Positions 60,969-64,000 of a DNA stretch of 64,000 nucleotides are shown here, piece after piece. The position numbers and the translations under genes were made by a program. The notes under the pieces are model-generated. The model saw only the letters and a list, made by a program, of their open reading frames with translations, searched no databases and had not been told where the DNA came from. Positions within the stretch are counted from its first letter, which is position 1; each line of letters opens with the position of its first letter. This DNA is from Pseudomonas maumuensis (GTDB taxonomy: Bacteria; Pseudomonadota; Gammaproteobacteria; Pseudomonadales; Pseudomonadaceae), in NCBI RefSeq assembly GCF_019139675.1, contig NZ_CP077077.1:3720001-3784000 (forward strand). Direction: 5' to 3'.

Positions 60969-62528
60969 ATGATCAGTGCCGCTGTCGAACCTCACGTAGA
61001 GTCATTCAACCCGGATAACCGCGAGCCGCTGCCTGCGTCCCTCGCCCCGACAGTCAAGGCACCCGGCGCGCAGCGCCAGCACAACCCGAACAAGCGCAAG
61101 ATCCTGTTCGTCACCTCGGAGATTGCCGACCTGGTCAAGACCGGCGGTCTGGGCGACGTGTCCGCTGCCCTGCCCCGTGCCCTGGCGCACCTGCACGATG
61201 TACGCGTGCTGATCCCCGGCTACCGCCAGGTGGTCGAGAGCGACAACCCCATTCACATCGTCGGTGAGCTGGGCGGCCACGCCGCGCTGCCGCCGTGCAA
61301 GATCGGCCGCATGGACCTGGCCGACGGCCTGGTGATCTACGTGCTGATCTGCCCCGAGCTGTACCAGCGCGACGGCACGCCCTACGGCGCCAACAACGGT
61401 CGCGACTGGCCCGACAATCATATCCGCTTCGCTCGCCTGGGCCTGGCCGCCGCAGAAATTGCCGCCGGCGAAGGCATGGCCCACTGGCGCCCCGACCTGG
61501 TGCATGCCCACGACTGGCCGGCCGGGCTGGCCCCGGCCTACATGCACTGGCGCGGCCTGAGCACCCCGACCCTGTTCACCATCCACAACCTGGCCTACCA
61601 GGGCGTGTACAGCCGCGGCTGCAGCCCGGAACTGGCGATCCCCGACCATGCCATGCAGCAGGAAGGCATGGAGTTCTACGGCAAGCTGTCGTTCCTCAAG
61701 GCGGGGCTGGCCTACGCCAGCCACATCACCACGGTCAGCGCCACCTACGCCCGGGAAATCACCACCCCCGAGTTCGGCTGCGGCCTGGACGGTTTCCTCG
61801 CCAGCAAGGCCCAGCAAGGGCTGCTCGGTGGCATCCCCAACGGTATCGACGAAAGCTGGGACTCGGCCACCGACCAGCACCTGGACCACAATTTCAGCAT
61901 CAACGACTGGGACGGCAAGGCACGCAATGCCGACCAGGTGCGCGCGCTGTTCGGCCTGCAAGCGAGCGACGGGCCGCTGTTCGCCGTGGTCTCGCGGCTG
62001 GTCTACCAGAAAGGCCTGGACCTGACCCTGGGCGTGGCCGACTACATCGTCGAACAAGGCGGCCAGATCGCCATCATCGGCCGTGGCGAACCCGAGGAAG
62101 AGCAGGCCATGCGCGAACTGGCCCTGCGTCACCCTGGCCGCATCGGCGTGCGCATCGGCTTCAACGAGACCGACGCCCGGCGCATGTTCGCAGGCAGCGA
62201 CTTCCTGCTGATGCCGTCGCGCTACGAGCCCTGCGGCCTGAGCCAGATGTACGCCCAGCGCTTCGGCTCGCTGCCGGTGGCGCGCAACACCGGCGGGCTG
62301 GCCGACACCATCGAGAACGGCGTGACCGGTTTCCTGTTCGACGACTCCACCGTAGACAGCTACCGCGAAGCCCTGGGCCGCGCTTTCTATGTGTACGGCA
62401 AGAAGCACCTGCTCAATGCCATGCGCTGCCTGTCGATGACCCAGCCGTTCAACTGGTGCCAGGCGGTGGAACCCTACGCGCGCCTGTACGAAGACCTGGT
62501 GAAGCAGACGCAGCACGCCCATTACTGA
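60969..62528 (+). CDS. glgA: glycogen synthase
   Basis: 519-residue ADP-glucose-dependent starch/glycogen synthase (GT5). The ADP-glucose motif KTGGLGDVSAALPRALAHL occurs near residue 57 after a ~35-residue extension before KILFVTSEIADLV. Other motifs: HAHDWPAGLAPAYMHWRG, TIHNLAYQGVYSRGC, TTVSATYAREITTPEFGCGLDGFL, VVSRLVYQKGLDL and the C-terminal ExxGL-type FLLMPSRYEPCGLSQMYAQRFGSLPVARNTGGLADT. GGAG lies 6-8 bases before the ATG. It is 14 bases ahead of treZ, so glycogen synthesis and trehalose formation from maltodextrin are co-expressed. Confidence 0.96.
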   Translation: MISAAVEPHVESFNPDNREPLPASLAPTVKAPGAQRQHNPNKRKILFVTSEIADLVKTGGLGDVSAALPRALAHLHDVRVLIPGYRQVVESDNPIHIVGELGGHAALPPCKIGRMDLADGLVIYVLICPELYQRDGTPYGANNGRDWPDNHIRFARLGLAAAEIAAGEGMAHWRPDLVHAHDWPAGLAPAYMHWRGLSTPTLFTIHNLAYQGVYSRGCSPELAIPDHAMQQEGMEFYGKLSFLKAGLAYASHITTVSATYAREITTPEFGCGLDGFLASKAQQGLLGGIPNGIDESWDSATDQHLDHNFSINDWDGKARNADQVRALFGLQASDGPLFAVVSRLVYQKGLDLTLGVADYIVEQGGQIAIIGRGEPEEEQAMRELALRHPGRIGVRIGFNETDARRMFAGSDFLLMPSRYEPCGLSQMYAQRFGSLPVARNTGGLADTIENGVTGFLFDDSTVDSYREALGRAFYVYGKKHLLNAMRCLSMTQPFNWCQAVEPYARLYEDLVKQTQHAHY

Positions 62529-62542
62529 GCGGAGAGCCGACG

Positions 62543-64000
62543 ATGCACAAGCATGGCGCACAGTTGCTGGACGCCACGTCGGCGCGCTTCGCCCTGTGGG
62601 CGCCAGATGCGCGCAGCGTGAGCGTGGCGATCGGCCAGCAGCCGCCCGTGGCACTGCTGCCCGACGACGATGGCTGGTACACCGGCGTCGCCCCCTGCCA
62701 GGTGGGCGAGCGCTATCAGTTCGTGATCGACGATGAACTGCGCGTGGCCGACCCGGCCTCGCGCTGCCAGCCCGAGGGCGTGCAGGGCCCCAGCGAGCTG
62801 GTCGACCTGGGCGGCTACCCGTGGCGCCATCCCTGGCAGGGGCGGCCCTGGCACGAGGCAGTGATCCAGGAGCTGCACGTCGGCCTGCTCGACGGCTACG
62901 CGGGCGTTGCCAAGGTGCTGCCGCGCCTGGCCGAACTGGGGGTCAGCGCCATCGAGCTGATGCCGCTGGGGCAGTTCCCCGGCGCGCGCAACTGGGGCTA
63001 CGACGGCGTGCTGCCATTCGCCCCGCAGCACAGCTATGGTCGCCCGCAGGACCTGTGCGCGCTGGTCGACGCCGCCCATGGCCAGCGCTTGATGGTGCTG
63101 GTGGACGTGGTCTACAACCACTTCGGCCCGGACGGCAACTACCTGCACCGCTACGCCAGCCCGTTCTTCCGTGAAGACCGCCAGACACCGTGGGGCGCGG
63201 CCATCGACTTCCGCCGCGCCGAGGTGCGCGAGTTCTTCATCCAGAACGCCCTGATGTGGCTGTGCGACTACCGTTGCGACGGCCTGCGCCTGGACGCGGT
63301 GCATGCCATCGACCAGCCGGACTTTCTCGTCGAACTGGCGCAGCGGGTACGCGCCACGGTCGAGCCCGGGCGGCAGGTCTGGCTGGTGCTGGAGAACGAG
63401 CACAACCAGGCCACGCTGCTCGAGCAAGGCTTCGATGCGCAGTGGAACGACGACGGCCACAACGCCCTGCACGTACTGCTGACCGGCGAAACCGAAGGCT
63501 ACTACGCCGATTACAAGGACCGGCCAATCGAGCAGTTGGCGCGCTGCCTGGCCGAGGGCTTCGTGTTCCAGGGCCAGCCCGACCGCCACGGCAGGCCGCG
63601 CGGCGAGCCCAGCGGCCACCTGCCGCCCAGCGCTTTCGTGCTGTTCCTGCAGAACCACGATCAGGTCGGCAACCGCGCCCTGGGCGAACGGCTGTCCCGG
63701 CTCTGCCCGCCGCCGGCCCTGAAGGCGGCCACCACCCTGCTGCTGCTGGCACCGATGATCCCGCTGCTGTTCATGGGCGACGACGACGGCAGCCGCAAGC
63801 CGTTCCTGTTCTTCACCGACTTCCACGACGCGCTGGCCGATGCCGTGCGTGAAGGCCGGCGTGGCGAGTTCGCTCATTTCGAAGCCTTCGCCGACCCGCA
63901 GAAGCGCGAGCAGATACCCGACCCCAACGCCGAGGCCACCTTCGAAACCTCCAAACCTCGGCAACAAGAGGTGCTGGCCGGCTGGCACGGCCTGTACCAG
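62543..64000 (+). CDS. treZ: malto-oligosyltrehalose trehalohydrolase (partial at window end)
   Basis: First 486 codons of a GH13 enzyme that releases trehalose from maltooligosyl trehalose. N-terminal E-set/CBM48 domain (ARFALWAPDARSVSVAIGQQPPVAL), then the (beta/alpha)8 barrel: LMPLGQFPGARNWGYDGVLPFAPQHSYGRP, LVDVVYNHFGPDGNYL, the nucleophile Asp in CDGLRLDAVHAID, the acid Glu in WLVLENEHN and the stabilising Asp in FLQNHDQVGNRALGERL. The family-typical FMGxExGA region reads FMGDDDGSRKPFLFFTDFHD, slightly divergent. Start ATG at 62543 has GGAG 8 bases upstream. The gene runs past the right edge; treS/treY-like neighbours would be expected beyond it. Confidence 0.94.
   Translation, partial: MHKHGAQLLDATSARFALWAPDARSVSVAIGQQPPVALLPDDDGWYTGVAPCQVGERYQFVIDDELRVADPASRCQPEGVQGPSELVDLGGYPWRHPWQGRPWHEAVIQELHVGLLDGYAGVAKVLPRLAELGVSAIELMPLGQFPGARNWGYDGVLPFAPQHSYGRPQDLCALVDAAHGQRLMVLVDVVYNHFGPDGNYLHRYASPFFREDRQTPWGAAIDFRRAEVREFFIQNALMWLCDYRCDGLRLDAVHAIDQPDFLVELAQRVRATVEPGRQVWLVLENEHNQATLLEQGFDAQWNDDGHNALHVLLTGETEGYYADYKDRPIEQLARCLAEGFVFQGQPDRHGRPRGEPSGHLPPSAFVLFLQNHDQVGNRALGERLSRLCPPPALKAATTLLLLAPMIPLLFMGDDDGSRKPFLFFTDFHDALADAVREGRRGEFAHFEAFADPQKREQIPDPNAEATFETSKPRQQEVLAGWHGLYQ

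Overview
The window looks like a chromosome segment of a fluorescent Pseudomonas, most likely of the P. putida group. It is GC-rich throughout with strong GC bias at third codon positions. It carries the zwf/gnd and glgA/treZ neighbourhood, a FecI/FecR/TonB-receptor iron-uptake operon, a ProP osmoporter, REP-type palindromes and many small metabolic operons. The species call is an inference from gene content; no rRNA, tRNA, phage or complete IS element was seen.

The most notable region is the left end (about 0.67-6.27 kb, minus strand). Seven genes lie head to tail with short gaps. The first, 6104-6265, encodes a 53-residue peptide made almost entirely of five tandem 9-residue units, consensus [M/L]K[A/T]G[V/E]RPDA. 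It has an ideal ribosome binding site, and an 11-bp hairpin separates it from the next gene. Behind it come a JmjC/cupin-like oxygenase, a haem-oxygenase-like di-iron oxidase (with an apparent frameshift), a GFA/CENP-V-like zinc protein, an EpmA-like free-standing class II aminoacyl-tRNA synthetase paralog, a LysE exporter and a polyamine-type periplasmic binding protein. This layout (repetitive substrate, two oxidases, an ATP-dependent aminoacyl ligase, an amino-acid exporter and a binding protein) suggests an undescribed ribosomally made, post-translationally modified peptide (RiPP) or peptide-scaffold pathway.

Rest of the left half: a remnant of a type I-secreted adhesin; a lipoprotein; an orphan FecR-like gene behind a Fur box; a PEP-mutase-family enzyme; an arginase-family hydrolase; a PAS-GGDEF protein; a Tat-exported class A beta-lactamase; a tautomerase; an HD hydrolase; an Lrp regulator divergent from an M20-type amidohydrolase plus diaminopropionate ammonia-lyase; a MerR-methyltransferase fusion and an HD-GNAT fusion; the sigma/anti-sigma/TonB receptor operon (20.4-24.4 kb); glutaminase; an AraC regulator; an outer-membrane MetA-like protein; and a three-gene exported oxidase set (27.97-31.03 kb).

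Right half: a two-partner secretion system (31.6-37.6 kb); GNAT; ProP; a four-gene molybdenum hydroxylase operon with triheme cytochrome and XdhC (40.5-45.7 kb); small envelope proteins; a sorbosone-dehydrogenase-like lipoprotein; GlpT; a lower-GC, defence-like patch (52.4-54.4 kb) with a DUF6575-like pair and a truncated type I restriction endonuclease; a GH15 glucoamylase-like enzyme; a lone KAS III; zwf and gnd; and finally glgA with treZ running off the window edge.
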